A DNA stretch of 64,000 nucleotides from Nostoc sp. 'Peltigera membranacea cyanobiont' N6 (GCF_002949735.1 NZ_CP026681.1:7408501-7472500); one strand, 5' to 3'. Numbered from the stretch's first letter, positions 36,329-46,407 are shown. A program made the numbers and translations. Notes: generated from the letters alone by a model not told the origin.

Positions 36329-36402
36329 GTAGGTTGGGTTGAGGAACGAAACCCAACACTTCCGTGACTTTGTTGGGTTTCACTTCGTTTTACCCAACCT
36401 AC
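36329..36402. repeat. Palindromic repeat of the GTAGGTTGGGTT family
   Basis: GTAGGTTGGGTTGAGGAACG and its near-complement ending ACCCAACCTAC enclose AACCCAACA/TGTTGGGTT, giving a long hairpin. It lies between the small membrane protein and the acetyltransferase gene ends, and a frame over it (minus strand) is only a shadow. Confidence 0.85.
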
Positions 36403-36450
36403 AATTTTCTTAACCCAAGCGTATTGCCCTACAAGCGACAAACTTTGACC

Positions 36451-36966
36451 TTAAAAATCAATTTTCATTTTAAAAGAGATACCACAAACTTGGTTGATTG
36501 TCTCACTGTCAGCAAGAACTTCCCAGCCAAATCGTTTATATAAACTCACGGCTGGATTTGTCGCTCTGGTACTAAGTGATATTGATGGGTAAGATGTTTT
36601 AGCTGTTGCTAACAAATGTGTGAGTAACTGCGTTCCTATGCCTTTATTTCTATGTTGAGGAAGAATTGCAATAGCTAGTTCAGGAGTTTGATCGTCAACA
36701 TAGCCATATCCTTTATTTTCACCTGTCAATAGACGCAGCCATGCCGCTCCTACTGGTTGATTACTACTTTCTAGAATAGCGACAAAGCCGCTATCATCTT
36801 TACGTCCCCAATCTTTAACATATTTTGCCAAATCAGGATTATTCATTGCATCCTGTACTGTCAAATTAACATTTTCTATGAGATGGGCTGCTTCATATAG
36901 CATTTGCCAAAGAAAAGCCTCGTCTTCTTGTGTAAGTGGACGAATATAATAATCCATAACTTTCAT
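36451..36966 (-). CDS. GNAT family N-acetyltransferase
   Basis: Acetyl-CoA dependent N-acetyltransferase, about 170 residues. The acetyl-CoA pyrophosphate loop is visible as QHRNKGIGTQLLTHLL, preceded by LAIAILP (the strand carrying the catalytic region), and followed by LSTRATNPAVSLYKRFGWEV. Substrate unknown. The frame extends to GTG 37023, where it would overlap the upstream gene, but ATG 36966 (MKVMDYYIRPL) or 36957 (MDYYIRPL) are more natural starts. Confidence 0.88.
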   Translation of the reverse strand: MKVMDYYIRPLTQEDEAFLWQMLYEAAHLIENVNLTVQDAMNNPDLAKYVKDWGRKDDSGFVAILESSNQPVGAAWLRLLTGENKGYGYVDDQTPELAIAILPQHRNKGIGTQLLTHLLATAKTSYPSISLSTRATNPAVSLYKRFGWEVLADSETINQVCGISFKMKIDF

Positions 36967-37019
36967 TGAAGAGTCTCTGAGAAGCCTACACCTAGCTGTA
37001 CTCAGGAGGTGTAGGTACG

Positions 37020-37574
37020 TCACGGTAATTTACTCAGGGGTGTCGCTAAACCGTCAATACTGACAAGATTTTTCTTCTGTTGATATTCTCTAACTCCCTC
37101 TTCACCTTTGTTGCTAGCCCAGTTGACTAAAGTCTGGCGCTCACCTCGATATTCATAGAGTGGTACGCCAAAACCACAGGAAATCTGTATTTTTTCAATG
37201 TCGGCGACGATAATTTGACGAGTTCCAGGCATCGGTACAAACAAAGAATATAGAGAGTCCCAATCTGGAGAACTCGGTAAAATCGTGTTTCCTTGACCGT
37301 AAAGACGCAGGATACGCGCGGGTTCTTCAAAAGCGCAAAACATGAAGGTTATCCGCCCATTTTCTTGCAAATGGGCTGAGGTTTCGTTACCACTGCCTGT
37401 AAGGTCTAAGTAACCTACTCGGCTGGGAGAGAGGACGCGAAAGCAGCCTAAACCTTTAGGAGATAGGTTAACATGACCCGTAGGACTCAAGGGTGCAGAG
37501 CCAACAAAGAAAAGATGTTGGGCTGCAATAAACTCTTGCTGTTCGTCAGTAATACAGTCAAAAACTTTAGCCAT
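37020..37574 (-). CDS. Pyridoxamine 5'-phosphate oxidase-like flavoprotein
   Basis: 184-residue split-barrel flavin-binding protein. The segment SPTGHVNLSPKGLGCFRVLS and ETSAHLQENGRITFMFCAFE match the FMN-binding fold of the pyridoxamine-phosphate-oxidase superfamily. Its true substrate is not pyridoxamine phosphate with certainty, since many relatives act on other flavin or F420-linked reactions. It is followed at once by the GNAT gene, so both probably form one operon on the minus strand. Confidence 0.85.
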   Translation of the reverse strand: MAKVFDCITDEQQEFIAAQHLFFVGSAPLSPTGHVNLSPKGLGCFRVLSPSRVGYLDLTGSGNETSAHLQENGRITFMFCAFEEPARILRLYGQGNTILPSSPDWDSLYSLFVPMPGTRQIIVADIEKIQISCGFGVPLYEYRGERQTLVNWASNKGEEGVREYQQKKNLVSIDGLATPLSKLP

Positions 37575-37687
37575 AGACTGTCTGATTTATATTTGGAAAT
37601 TCCCCATCTTCTCAGCCTATGTCTTAGCTAAATATCTAGCAAGGGCCAATTGCTCATATCTAAAGAAGTGGGGAGTTGGGAAAAATA

Positions 37688-38212
37688 TTACTGTCTCATG
37701 TACCGACTTGCCATTTGGATAGCATCAGCGATATCAACATCACCATCGCCGTCAGCATCCAAAAAGGAATTTAGTACAGGATTCCCGCCAGCTTGGGGAT
37801 TTTGAGCGCTTGCGCCTGATTGTAAAAAATTCAGTACTAAAGGTACTGCTAAAGGTAGCAATTGTTGAACTATACCAGCATCCAATCCAGTGCGCTGGGC
37901 AGCAACTTGAGCTACTTGCTGTTGTATTTCAGGAGAAAACAGCGAATCGACTGCTTGGGGATTAGCTGAAGTCCCAGCATATTGATTCACTAAACTTTGT
38001 GCGGCTTCATTTCCGTCTGTAGCTTGCTTGTCTTGTAAAGCAGAACGCACTTGACCACCGACAATTGATAAAACTGATTGAATCGTAGAAGGATCTGCGC
38101 CAGTCTGTTGGCTCAACTGTTGTACAGTGTTAATAATTCCTCCCAGTTGCCCTAAGCTGCCCTGTTGATTGGGATTAGTAACAGCCCCAAGAATTTGATC
38201 GAAAAGTCCCAT
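37688..38212 (-). CDS. DUF937-type protein with an EF-hand-like Ca2+-binding loop
   Basis: About 174 residues. The N-terminus (MGLFDQILGAV) and the region GQLGGIINTVQQLSQQTGAD with LSIVGGQVRSAL recall the DUF937/YidB family. The C-terminal sequence FLDADGDGDVDIADAIQMA is a DxDxDGxxD calcium-binding loop of the dockerin/EF-hand type. The upstream extension to 38311 lacks this N-terminus and is probably not used. No export signal is seen. Function unknown. Confidence 0.82.
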   Translation of the reverse strand: MGLFDQILGAVTNPNQQGSLGQLGGIINTVQQLSQQTGADPSTIQSVLSIVGGQVRSALQDKQATDGNEAAQSLVNQYAGTSANPQAVDSLFSPEIQQQVAQVAAQRTGLDAGIVQQLLPLAVPLVLNFLQSGASAQNPQAGGNPVLNSFLDADGDGDVDIADAIQMASRYMRQ

Positions 38213-38369
38213 AAATTTATTTCTCCCTTTATTCTCAAAAAGCTTGCCAAAAATGGCTTGAAGTGTTTCATGTAGGCAAACTTTCGTCAGTCCACTAAAA
38301 AATTTAAACACGCAAGCTGATACTTGCTGTTGGTTATTGTGAAAAAATTAACTTTGGAAACCTAATAGC

Positions 38370-40091
38370 TTAAGGATGAGAAATCGGTAAAGTGATACTT
38401 GTGGTGGGTAAAGCAATCGCAAATTCTGTACCTTGATTTAACTCAGACTGACAGCTAATCTTGCCTTTGTGTTTTTCTACCACAATTTGATATGCGATCG
38501 CTAGCCCCAAACCAGTACCAATACCTCGCGGTTTGGTTGTGAAAAATGTCTCAAATATCTTTTTCTGATTTTCTGGTGGAATACCAGGCCCGTTGTCAGC
38601 AATTCGCACTATCACCAAATCATTCGGGCAACGTTCTGTAATAATAGTGATTTTAGGGATAAATTCGGGATTATCAGCCGATTTTTCCTCTACAGCATCA
38701 AGGGCATTGCCGATCAGATTCATAAATACTTGATAAAGTAAACCTGTATAGCCTGGAATCGCTGGAATCTCTCCATAGTTGCGAACAAGGTTAATCCCAT
38801 TTTTCAGGCGATTATTTAGAATCAATAATGTACTATCGAGACAAGGGTGTAGCTCTACTAACTGCGCTTCGCCATCGTCTAAACGAGAGAAATCTTTTAG
38901 ACTTCGGACAATTTCTCGCGTGCGTTCAGCGCCAACTTTCATGGAATTAAAGAGTTTTGGCAAATCTACTTCTAGAAACTCTAAATCAATTTCTTCTGCT
39001 AGAGTTTGCACAGCAGTAGAAGGGTGAGGAACTTCGGTTTTGTATATTTGCAGTAATGCTAATAAATCGTCAGTATAGGTTTTCGCGTGTACGAGGTTGC
39101 CAGAAATGAAATTTACAGGATTATTAATTTCGTGAGCCACACCAGCTAACATCCTTCCTAAACTAGACATTTTTTCACTTTGAATAAGTCGGACTTGGGC
39201 TTGGGCTTGTTGTTCTTCTAAAAGGTGCTTTACCTGTTGAATTAGCTGGTTAAGAGAAGTAGTTAAAGCTCCAACTTCATCTTGGGTAATTACGGGTGCT
39301 TGCAAGTCAAAATTAGCTTCTTGACTAACTCTTTGGGCGATATCTGTCACCGCTTTAATCGGATAGGCAATGATTGTACTGGTGTAGAAAGCTAGGATAG
39401 CAGCGATCGCTACTGACAGCACCATACCACTAATAATAATTTGAGCTTGGATAAGCCCCGCTTGTTTTTGGGCTAGATCGGCTTCCTCTTGGCGTTCTTG
39501 AAGGGTTTGGGCAAAGTCGGTTAACTCATGGGCAAATTGATAAAACTTTAGAGCATCCTGACTTTGACTGAATTTCAAGATTAATTGCTGTGCTTTTATA
39601 GCTCCCTCTGGCTGTGAACTCAATGGCAAAATTTGCCGAATCAGCGCCCTGAGTTGTTCAAAATATCCGGCTGTAGTACTGTTATGCTTTGCGAGCAGAG
39701 TTTGTAAATCCGCTTGGGAATTGGTTTGACTAAACTCTTGTGCCTGAGAAACCAATGTTTCGGTTTCCGCCAGATCGGTTTTGAAATCAGAAATTCCCCT
39801 TTGCAACGCTTGCGGCTGTTGTAAAAAAGGCACTATCTCTTGCTGATGGATCTGTATTTTCAACAGTTCGCCCTGCAAACTACTTAACAAGCTTCCTTCT
39901 TCATCTACTAAGCTCATCTGTTGTCTAGCTTGTTGAAAATAGCGATCGCCTATTACCAACCCTGCTGTTGTCCCTAAAACTGCAACTCCCAAAGCCAAAC
40001 CGTATCCATAAAAAATTTTTTGCCGAATACTCAGGCGATGGAATATTTGTTGAATCCAGTTAAAGTATTTTAATTGAGGTGTCGCAGTCAT
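38370..40091 (-). CDS. Membrane histidine kinase with HAMP domain
   Basis: 573 residues. A first membrane segment lies at about 28-50 (IFYGYGLALGVAVLGTTAGL), an extracytoplasmic four-helix sensor region at about 52-215 and a second membrane segment at about 220-245. HAMP follows (about 245-295), then a coiled coil, HisKA with the acceptor in GVAHEINNPVNFISGNL and HATPase (NLIGNALDAVEE, GTGLGLAIAYQIVVEK). No receiver domain, so it must phosphorylate a separate regulator, not visible next to it. Confidence 0.92.
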   Translation of the reverse strand: MTATPQLKYFNWIQQIFHRLSIRQKIFYGYGLALGVAVLGTTAGLVIGDRYFQQARQQMSLVDEEGSLLSSLQGELLKIQIHQQEIVPFLQQPQALQRGISDFKTDLAETETLVSQAQEFSQTNSQADLQTLLAKHNSTTAGYFEQLRALIRQILPLSSQPEGAIKAQQLILKFSQSQDALKFYQFAHELTDFAQTLQERQEEADLAQKQAGLIQAQIIISGMVLSVAIAAILAFYTSTIIAYPIKAVTDIAQRVSQEANFDLQAPVITQDEVGALTTSLNQLIQQVKHLLEEQQAQAQVRLIQSEKMSSLGRMLAGVAHEINNPVNFISGNLVHAKTYTDDLLALLQIYKTEVPHPSTAVQTLAEEIDLEFLEVDLPKLFNSMKVGAERTREIVRSLKDFSRLDDGEAQLVELHPCLDSTLLILNNRLKNGINLVRNYGEIPAIPGYTGLLYQVFMNLIGNALDAVEEKSADNPEFIPKITIITERCPNDLVIVRIADNGPGIPPENQKKIFETFFTTKPRGIGTGLGLAIAYQIVVEKHKGKISCQSELNQGTEFAIALPTTSITLPISHP

Positions 40092-40357
40092 GTATTACTC
40101 GCTGTTGAATTTTTTACTAGGCGCTTTTTCATCAAAAACAAGAAATCCAGCCGCAAATAAGAACACATTTAATCCAAAATGCGCTCTTAGTTTATCAAAA
40201 GGGGCTTTTTTCTACCCTGGTCAAAAATACTGAAACTATGAAGATAAGAAGTGTCTGTCTACTGAGATATAACAATCTGAATTTGATCTCAAAAAATCCT
40301 GAAACTATTAAGATCGGAAGCATCTGCCTACTAAATACCCACTAATCTTTCCCAACC

Positions 40358-41908
40358 ATGCCTCTGTCGCGCATAGTAACGCTAATTGTTGGTCTAATCG
40401 TCATTTTGGGGCTAGCCCTCTGGCTAATTGATTCCCTATCGCGCCTCTATTGGCAATTGTCCTATTCGCCGTTGCTTGGCAATTTGCTGCTGTTGCTGCT
40501 GATTGTCCTGATCGGAGCCTTGGTTGCCGCTTTTGTCTATTATGTATTGGTAATTCAATCTGGGGAAAAGCGATCGCGTCGCAACCCCAAGCGAGTCACT
40601 GCGGCGCAAATTCCTGCTGCTAAATCTGACGCTGCTTCTACAACTCTCCAAGCTGTGCGCCAACAGGTAGCGCAAATTCAAGATGAAGTCACACGCCAAG
40701 CTTTATTAAGTCGATCGCGCGAGATTGAAGCGAACTTAGCACGGGGTGAAATTCAAGTAGTGGTATTTGGTACGGGGAGTGCTGGCAAAACTTCTCTAGT
40801 TAATGCAATTATGGGACGCATGGTGGGTCAAGTCGATGCACCGATGGGTACAACCCAGGTTGGAGAAACCTATTGTTTGCGGTTGAAGGGATTAGAACGG
40901 AAGATTTTAATTACAGATACGCCAGGGATTTTAGAAGCGGGGGTGGCGGGAACGGAACGCGAACAAATGGCGCGAGAACTGGCGACGGAAGCAGATTTAC
41001 TGTTATTTGTGGTGGATAATGACTTACGACGCTCAGAATATGAGCCGTTGCGGGGTTTAGCAGAAATTGGCAAGCGATCGCTTTTGGTGCTTAACAAAAC
41101 TGATTTATATACAGATGAAGATAAAGAAGCCATCCTTGCTAGGTTGCGTCAACGGGTACGGGGATTTATTGCTACTAGTGATGTGGTGGCGATCGCAGCT
41201 AATCCCCAATCTGCACAACTAGAAACTGGCGAAACTTACCAGCCAGAACCCGATATTGTTCCTTTGCTGCGGCGCACAGCTGCTGTTTTACGCGCCGAAG
41301 GTGAAGATTTAGTAGCAGATAACATTCTTTTGCAATCTCTGCGATTGGGAGACGAGGCGCGAAAACTCATCGATAGTCAGCGTCGCCGTCAAGCTGACAA
41401 AATCGTGGAACGCTTTCAGTGGATTGGTGCTGGTGTAGTTTCAGTTACGCCCATACCAGTTGTGGATTTATTAGCGACAGCCGCAGTCAACGCTCAAATG
41501 GTTGTGGAAATTGGCAGAGTCTACGGCTGTGAATTGAATATGGAACGGGGACGAGAGTTAGCCCTTTCTTTAGCAAAAACTATCGCCAGTTTGGGCATTG
41601 TTAAAGGCGCGATTCAGTTATTATCTACAGCGTTGCAACTTAATGTTGCTACCTTTCTGATTGGTAGGGCGATTCAAGGTGTGACAGCAGCTTATTTAAC
41701 GCGAATTGCTGGTAAAAGTTTTATTGAATATTTTCGTCACGATCAAGATTGGGGTGATGGTGGAATGACGGAAGTTGTGCAGAAACAGTTTCAGATTAAT
41801 CGCAGAGATGAATTTATTAAAGCTTTTATTCAAGAAGCGATCGCGCGAGTTGTGAAGCCGTTACAAGATAAAACTGAGGCGATCGAGGAACAAGAAAGCA
41901 GAGAATAA
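40358..41908 (+). CDS. Membrane-anchored GTPase, DUF697-type
   Basis: 516 residues. Two N-terminal membrane helices (about 6-28 and 40-65), a linker, then a G domain: G1 GTGSAGKTSLVNAI, G3 TDTPGILEAG and G4 VLNKTDLY. A C-terminal DUF697-like region contains hydrophobic stretches (TPIPVVDLLATAAVNAQMVV, SLGIVKGAIQLL). It resembles Era/YcjF-type proteins anchored at a membrane. Role unknown. It is a distant paralogue of the gene at 21830-23149. Confidence 0.9.
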   Translation: MPLSRIVTLIVGLIVILGLALWLIDSLSRLYWQLSYSPLLGNLLLLLLIVLIGALVAAFVYYVLVIQSGEKRSRRNPKRVTAAQIPAAKSDAASTTLQAVRQQVAQIQDEVTRQALLSRSREIEANLARGEIQVVVFGTGSAGKTSLVNAIMGRMVGQVDAPMGTTQVGETYCLRLKGLERKILITDTPGILEAGVAGTEREQMARELATEADLLLFVVDNDLRRSEYEPLRGLAEIGKRSLLVLNKTDLYTDEDKEAILARLRQRVRGFIATSDVVAIAANPQSAQLETGETYQPEPDIVPLLRRTAAVLRAEGEDLVADNILLQSLRLGDEARKLIDSQRRRQADKIVERFQWIGAGVVSVTPIPVVDLLATAAVNAQMVVEIGRVYGCELNMERGRELALSLAKTIASLGIVKGAIQLLSTALQLNVATFLIGRAIQGVTAAYLTRIAGKSFIEYFRHDQDWGDGGMTEVVQKQFQINRRDEFIKAFIQEAIARVVKPLQDKTEAIEEQESRE

Positions 41909-42030
41909 TTCTAAATAACTATAAACTTTTTTTACAAACTACTGTCAAAAATGCTCTCACAAAAAAGCAAGAGCATTGAGATTTTTCTAGGAAAAAATAC
42001 TTTTTTGGATAGGCATCAAATCAAATTAGC

Positions 42031-42729
42031 CTATACACCTTGGAACGCTTTTCTTTTGCGCTTTAGCCAAAAACCCGTAATACCAGCAAGGACTGCGCCG
42101 CCAAAAGTGCCAGATTCTGGAACGGTGGCTAGATCGGCATCAACCACAAGTGTAGCAGACGAATTAACGCTGAATCCAAATAGATACTGGTCTCCAGATC
42201 CAGTTTCAATATCACCCAAAAGCGCACCTCCAATTGATAAAAATTGTCCACTTCTGGCGTTAATATCTGCAATAGCGTCCGAGTTTAGAACAAAACTTAG
42301 GATTTCGTCTGAATCGCCAAAAGTGTTGACGTTAAAAGTTCCATAGTTTTTCCCACTTCCCAAATCGTTATAAATATTAATATTGGGATTATTAACTTTT
42401 TGACTAAGTACATCAGCAGATGTTGAAACATCAAAAAAACCAAGAGTCTTTTTTGGATTTCCTGAACCCTCAAATCGTTGAACTTGCAAAGTTGCTGAGG
42501 AGACTCCAGCTAAAGCGCTAAGATCGAATGTAAAAAAGCTACGAAAACCTTCGATGCCCAGATTTCCAGTTATATAGTTGTCGTTATCGTTACTGTTAAT
42601 AGCGCTCGTACTCCACCAACCTTGATTTGAACTACTCAAACTAACAGTTGCTGCTTGTGCTACATTCAGCGTTCCTAACCCTAATCCTACAATAGCAGCA
42701 GTAATTGCCAATTTGTAAGAGTTTTTCAT
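42031..42729 (-). CDS. PEP-CTERM sorting-domain protein, secreted
   Basis: 232 residues. A signal peptide (MKNSYKLAITAAIVGLGLG, cleavage near AQA-ATV) is followed by a DNRLRE-like beta-rich body with SLSSSNQGWW and FRSFFTFDLSALAGVSSATL. The C-terminus has the tripartite sorting signal: VPESGTFGG, a hydrophobic helix (AVLAGITGFWL) and basic KRKRK. Such proteins are exported and processed by exosortase, usually in exopolysaccharide-forming bacteria. The PEP is VPES rather than the more typical VPEP. Confidence 0.9.
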   Translation of the reverse strand: MKNSYKLAITAAIVGLGLGTLNVAQAATVSLSSSNQGWWSTSAINSNDNDNYITGNLGIEGFRSFFTFDLSALAGVSSATLQVQRFEGSGNPKKTLGFFDVSTSADVLSQKVNNPNINIYNDLGSGKNYGTFNVNTFGDSDEILSFVLNSDAIADINARSGQFLSIGGALLGDIETGSGDQYLFGFSVNSSATLVVDADLATVPESGTFGGAVLAGITGFWLKRKRKAFQGV

Positions 42730-43234
42730 GGCATATCCCTCTAAATTTGAGCCTGTTTAGGTGAATGAAATTCACAAAAATTTTCCCTATTCAATTACTG
42801 CTTTTCAAAAAACGTGGTTGCTTCACACTAAGAGCAACCAAGCGTAGTAAAAAATTTAGTATCGAACTAGGGTTTTGTTGGCACTATAGATTATGTATTA
42901 AATCAAACAATGCTCTTGCTAGCATGATAGTATGAAAAATCTTATCGAAAGTAAAAATACTCAAACTTCATACAAAATTTATACGATTTTTATAACTTCT
43001 TCATGTTTTTAATTACGTATGCTCCCCTACGAAGAGACAAAAATAGCTTTGAATTTCTTGTTAGTTATATCAAAATGTACCGTACATCTTAATATTAATA
43101 CTTGTTAATATTGATAACTTTTAATAAATTAAAATCCTATTTTTTTAAGTAAAAGTACTGAAACAAATTAAGTTTACATTCAACTAGTTAAGTTCAGGAA
43201 ATCTATTCTTCAATGATTCCGGAAACAGGAGGTA
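42730..43234. other. AT-rich intergenic region between divergent genes
   Basis: Separates the PEP-CTERM gene (minus) and a Ser/Thr kinase gene (plus); promoters for both should be here. I see no repeat, hairpin or RNA gene and no clear promoter boxes. Confidence 0.5.
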
Positions 43235-45046
43235 ATGTCAGAAAAACTAAATAATAAGGACTTACTGAGTAACCAGGTCATGACCAACCACATAATCGGT
43301 AAATTACTACAAGGGCGTTACCAAATTGTCCAAACCCTTGGTGCAGGGGTATTTGGACAAACATACATTGCTGTAGACGTAGATTATCCACAGAGTCCCA
43401 AATGCGTTGTTAAGCAGATTAAAGTTAGCAGTTGCGAACCTGGCTACTTGGAGATGCTGAGGTTAATGTTTCTAACTGAAACTGAAACCCTCAAGCTTCT
43501 GGGAAGCCATCCACAAATTCCTAAATTTATCGCTTGTTTTGAAGAAAACAACCAGTTTTATTTAGTGCAAGAGCTAATTGAAGGATATGCACTGACTGCG
43601 GAATTGCCCATCGATCAACAGTGGGGGTGTCTGTGGAGTGAAAAAGAAGTTGTAGAATTCCTGATCGATGTCTTAGGTATTCTAGAATTTGTTCACTCTC
43701 AAGGCGTAATCCATTGTGACATCAAACCGGAAAACTTGATTAGACGTAATAGCGATGCCCTCCGCAAGTTAGTTTTGATTGACTTTGGCTCAATCCAGTC
43801 TATCGATTTTGGCATAGGTGCAGAATTGCCGATTTATAGAATTCCCGTCACCTCATTGGGATACATACCACCAGAGCAATTTATTGGTCAAACCCAGCCC
43901 AACAGCGATATTTATGCTTTAGGTATGATTGCTATCCAGGCTTTAACTGGGTTAGAACCACTACAATTAAAAGTCGATCCTCATACTAATGAGATTTTTT
44001 GGCGTTCTCAAAACACGCCAGTTAACGATTATCTAGCTGCTGTTCTCAGCCAAATGATCCGCTACGATTCTCAAAACCGTTTCGAGTCTGCGGCTGAGGT
44101 GTTGCAGGTACTCAAACAAATAGTATGGGAAACTCAGCCACCAGAAACGTTAGAAGCAGATAATCAATTTTTTCCAGAAGTGGCGATTGAAGATGATAAT
44201 CCGACATCTGGTAAATTAGCCCCGCTATTTACAGGAATGAAAATTGGACTGGCGGCTAATTCTTTATTGATGGGATTTGGTGCATATTCTTTAATTAATA
44301 ATGCCCCAGCATACTCAGAAACAGAGACTTTATCTAAAGCCACACAAGAATATCAAGCCGGGGATTTGCAAGAAGCGATCGCACTTATTAAATCAATTCC
44401 CTCCCACAGCAATGTTTATCCAGAAGCGCAAGCCACAATTGAAGAATGGCAAGAGCAATGGCAAGTTGCTGCCCAACAATATCAAATGGCTCAACTAGCT
44501 TTTCATGAGAGCCGATGGTCAGATGTTCTTGATGCTGTTTCTCAAATTCCAAATATTTCGTATTGGCAATCTAAAACAGATAAACTAGTTCAGCAAGCAT
44601 ACATCAATATTGAAGCACAGACACAAGATTTGTTAGCAAAAGCTTACGAAAGCGCCCAGATAAAAGATTTTTCTAGTGCATTACAATATCTGCGACAAAT
44701 TCCTAAAGAAAGTCGGGCGGGTGCTTTAGTTCAAGAAAAATTGGCTGAGTACAACCGAAAGCGCCAGATTAGAGCAGCTTACTTTTTACAGAATGCTTAC
44801 AAAAAAGCATCTATTGGTGATTTCGATCGGGCTGTAAAATTTCTCCGAAACATTCCCCAAGACACTCTAGTTTATGCTCAAGCTCAAGTCAAATTAAATG
44901 AGTATACTCAAAAGCAACGTCTGCTAGCTGACAATCAAAAGGTAGCTTCTGCAAAAAGAACAAATTCATTTATCTCTAAAAAGTCAGCTAATAAAATTGA
45001 ATATCTTCAGGTAGGAAATTACCTGCAAGAAGTTAATATTCGGTAG
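43235..45046 (+). CDS. Serine/threonine protein kinase (non-RD) with TPR-like tail
   Basis: 603 residues. The kinase domain (about 28-300) has the Gly loop LGAGVFGQTYIAVD, the ATP lysine in CVVKQIK, the catalytic loop HCDIKPENL and the metal DFG in LIDFGSI. The Arg of the usual HRD is replaced by Cys. A hydrophobic segment (MKIGLAANSLLMGFGAYSL) at about 330-350 is a single membrane anchor; the remaining 250 residues are repeating helices of about 60 residues, TPR-like. Start: AGGAGGT stands only 1-2 nt before the ATG at 43235, unusually close, so Met16 at 43280 is also possible. Substrates unknown. Confidence 0.9.
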   Translation: MSEKLNNKDLLSNQVMTNHIIGKLLQGRYQIVQTLGAGVFGQTYIAVDVDYPQSPKCVVKQIKVSSCEPGYLEMLRLMFLTETETLKLLGSHPQIPKFIACFEENNQFYLVQELIEGYALTAELPIDQQWGCLWSEKEVVEFLIDVLGILEFVHSQGVIHCDIKPENLIRRNSDALRKLVLIDFGSIQSIDFGIGAELPIYRIPVTSLGYIPPEQFIGQTQPNSDIYALGMIAIQALTGLEPLQLKVDPHTNEIFWRSQNTPVNDYLAAVLSQMIRYDSQNRFESAAEVLQVLKQIVWETQPPETLEADNQFFPEVAIEDDNPTSGKLAPLFTGMKIGLAANSLLMGFGAYSLINNAPAYSETETLSKATQEYQAGDLQEAIALIKSIPSHSNVYPEAQATIEEWQEQWQVAAQQYQMAQLAFHESRWSDVLDAVSQIPNISYWQSKTDKLVQQAYINIEAQTQDLLAKAYESAQIKDFSSALQYLRQIPKESRAGALVQEKLAEYNRKRQIRAAYFLQNAYKKASIGDFDRAVKFLRNIPQDTLVYAQAQVKLNEYTQKQRLLADNQKVASAKRTNSFISKKSANKIEYLQVGNYLQEVNIR

Positions 45047-45111
45047 TAATAGTAATTGTTAGATATATAGACTTGTTATATACAGCAATTTTTTAGTTTG
45101 CAAAATCTCAT

Positions 45112-46407
45112 TTATCGGATAGGTAATTCAACGATAAACTCTATACCTTCACCAGGTTTGGAATGGTATGTAATATTGCCATGATGATTATTAACCACAA
45201 TTTGGTAAGCAATCGATAGACCAAGCCCTGTCCCTTTACCGACGGGTTTTGTTGTGTAAAAGGCATCAAATATTTTTATTTTATCTGCGTTTTCTATCCC
45301 TGAGCCATTGTCGGCAACTCTTAAAATAACTTGCTCTCCAATTACCTCAGTTTTAACTTTAATCACACCATGATATTGATGAAGCGTATCAATATCTTTA
45401 GTTTCATGTGATTCTTCAATTGCATCGATTGCATTAGAAATTAAATTCATAAAAACCTGATTTATTTCACCAGGAAAACACTCAATAAGTGGCAAATCTC
45501 CATATTCTTTAATTAATTGGATGGCTGGATGATGAGCATTTCTTTTAAAGCGATGTCCAAGAATGAGTAATGTACTTTCTAACCCTTCATGCAAGTTAGC
45601 TAGTTTCTTACCAGCTTCTCTGTGGCGCGAGAAGTTGTTCAAATATGACACAATTTCTGTGACGCGTTCTGTACCAAGTTGCATTGATTTAATAATTTTC
45701 GATAAATCATCTAACAAAAAGTTAAGATCGGTTTTTTGAATTGCGGTTTGAATTTCATCTGGGGGTTCAGGCAGATATTTTTGATAGAGATACAGTAAAC
45801 TAATTACCTCTTGGACATATTGTTCAACAAAATTCAAGTTGCCAGCTATAAAATTGATGGGATTATTAACCTCATGAGCAATTCCGGCTGTCAGTTGCCC
45901 TAAAGCTGCTACCTTTTCTGCTTGAATAAGTTGAGCTTGAGTCTGTTGTAATTCGGCGTTTTTAGCAATCAAGGTTTTCGTCAAATTTCTCAGCTTGAGG
46001 TGATTTTCAATCCGCACTAAGACTTCTTCATACTGAAAAGGTTTGGTAATGTAGTCTACAGCCCCCAATTGCAAACCTTTGACTTTATCAGCCGTTTCTG
46101 AAAGGGCTGTCATAAAAATGACTGGAATATCTTGGACACGAGGATTGCTTTTTAGCTGTTTACAGGTTTCAAAACCATCTATACCCGGCATCATCACATC
46201 CAGCAAGATTAAATCAGGTAAATCATCATTTTCTAATCGCTGAAGGGCTTTCTCTCCACTGCGTGCTGCCCAAACTTCAAAGCTAGATTGATCGAGAAAG
46301 CTGGATAAAACTTGTAAATTTGCAGGGTTATCATCAACGACTAAAATAATTCCTCTAGAAGGAGCATAATTGATAGAATTATTTTGGTTTTCAATAATTG
46401 TTTTCAT
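45112..46407 (-). CDS. Response regulator-histidine kinase (REC-HisKA-HATPase)
   Basis: 431 residues: receiver (about 18-135) with Asp in LILLDVMMPGIDGFE, a coiled-coil linker, HisKA with the acceptor in GIAHEVNNPINFIAGN and HATPase (NLISNAIDAIEE, GKGTGLGLSIAYQ). An N-terminal receiver on a kinase suggests it is itself a relay element. Its ATG overlaps the TGA of the upstream hybrid kinase by 4 bp (ATGA), so the pair is translated together and most likely works in one phosphorelay. Confidence 0.94.
   Translation of the reverse strand: MKTIIENQNNSINYAPSRGIILVVDDNPANLQVLSSFLDQSSFEVWAARSGEKALQRLENDDLPDLILLDVMMPGIDGFETCKQLKSNPRVQDIPVIFMTALSETADKVKGLQLGAVDYITKPFQYEEVLVRIENHLKLRNLTKTLIAKNAELQQTQAQLIQAEKVAALGQLTAGIAHEVNNPINFIAGNLNFVEQYVQEVISLLYLYQKYLPEPPDEIQTAIQKTDLNFLLDDLSKIIKSMQLGTERVTEIVSYLNNFSRHREAGKKLANLHEGLESTLLILGHRFKRNAHHPAIQLIKEYGDLPLIECFPGEINQVFMNLISNAIDAIEESHETKDIDTLHQYHGVIKVKTEVIGEQVILRVADNGSGIENADKIKIFDAFYTTKPVGKGTGLGLSIAYQIVVNNHHGNITYHSKPGEGIEFIVELPIR

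Noticed and set aside
36256..36441. 61-residue minus-strand frame with WVKRSETQQSHGSVGFRSSTQ
   Set aside because: It is read across the GTAGGTTGGGTT palindrome, which recurs as noncoding repeat.
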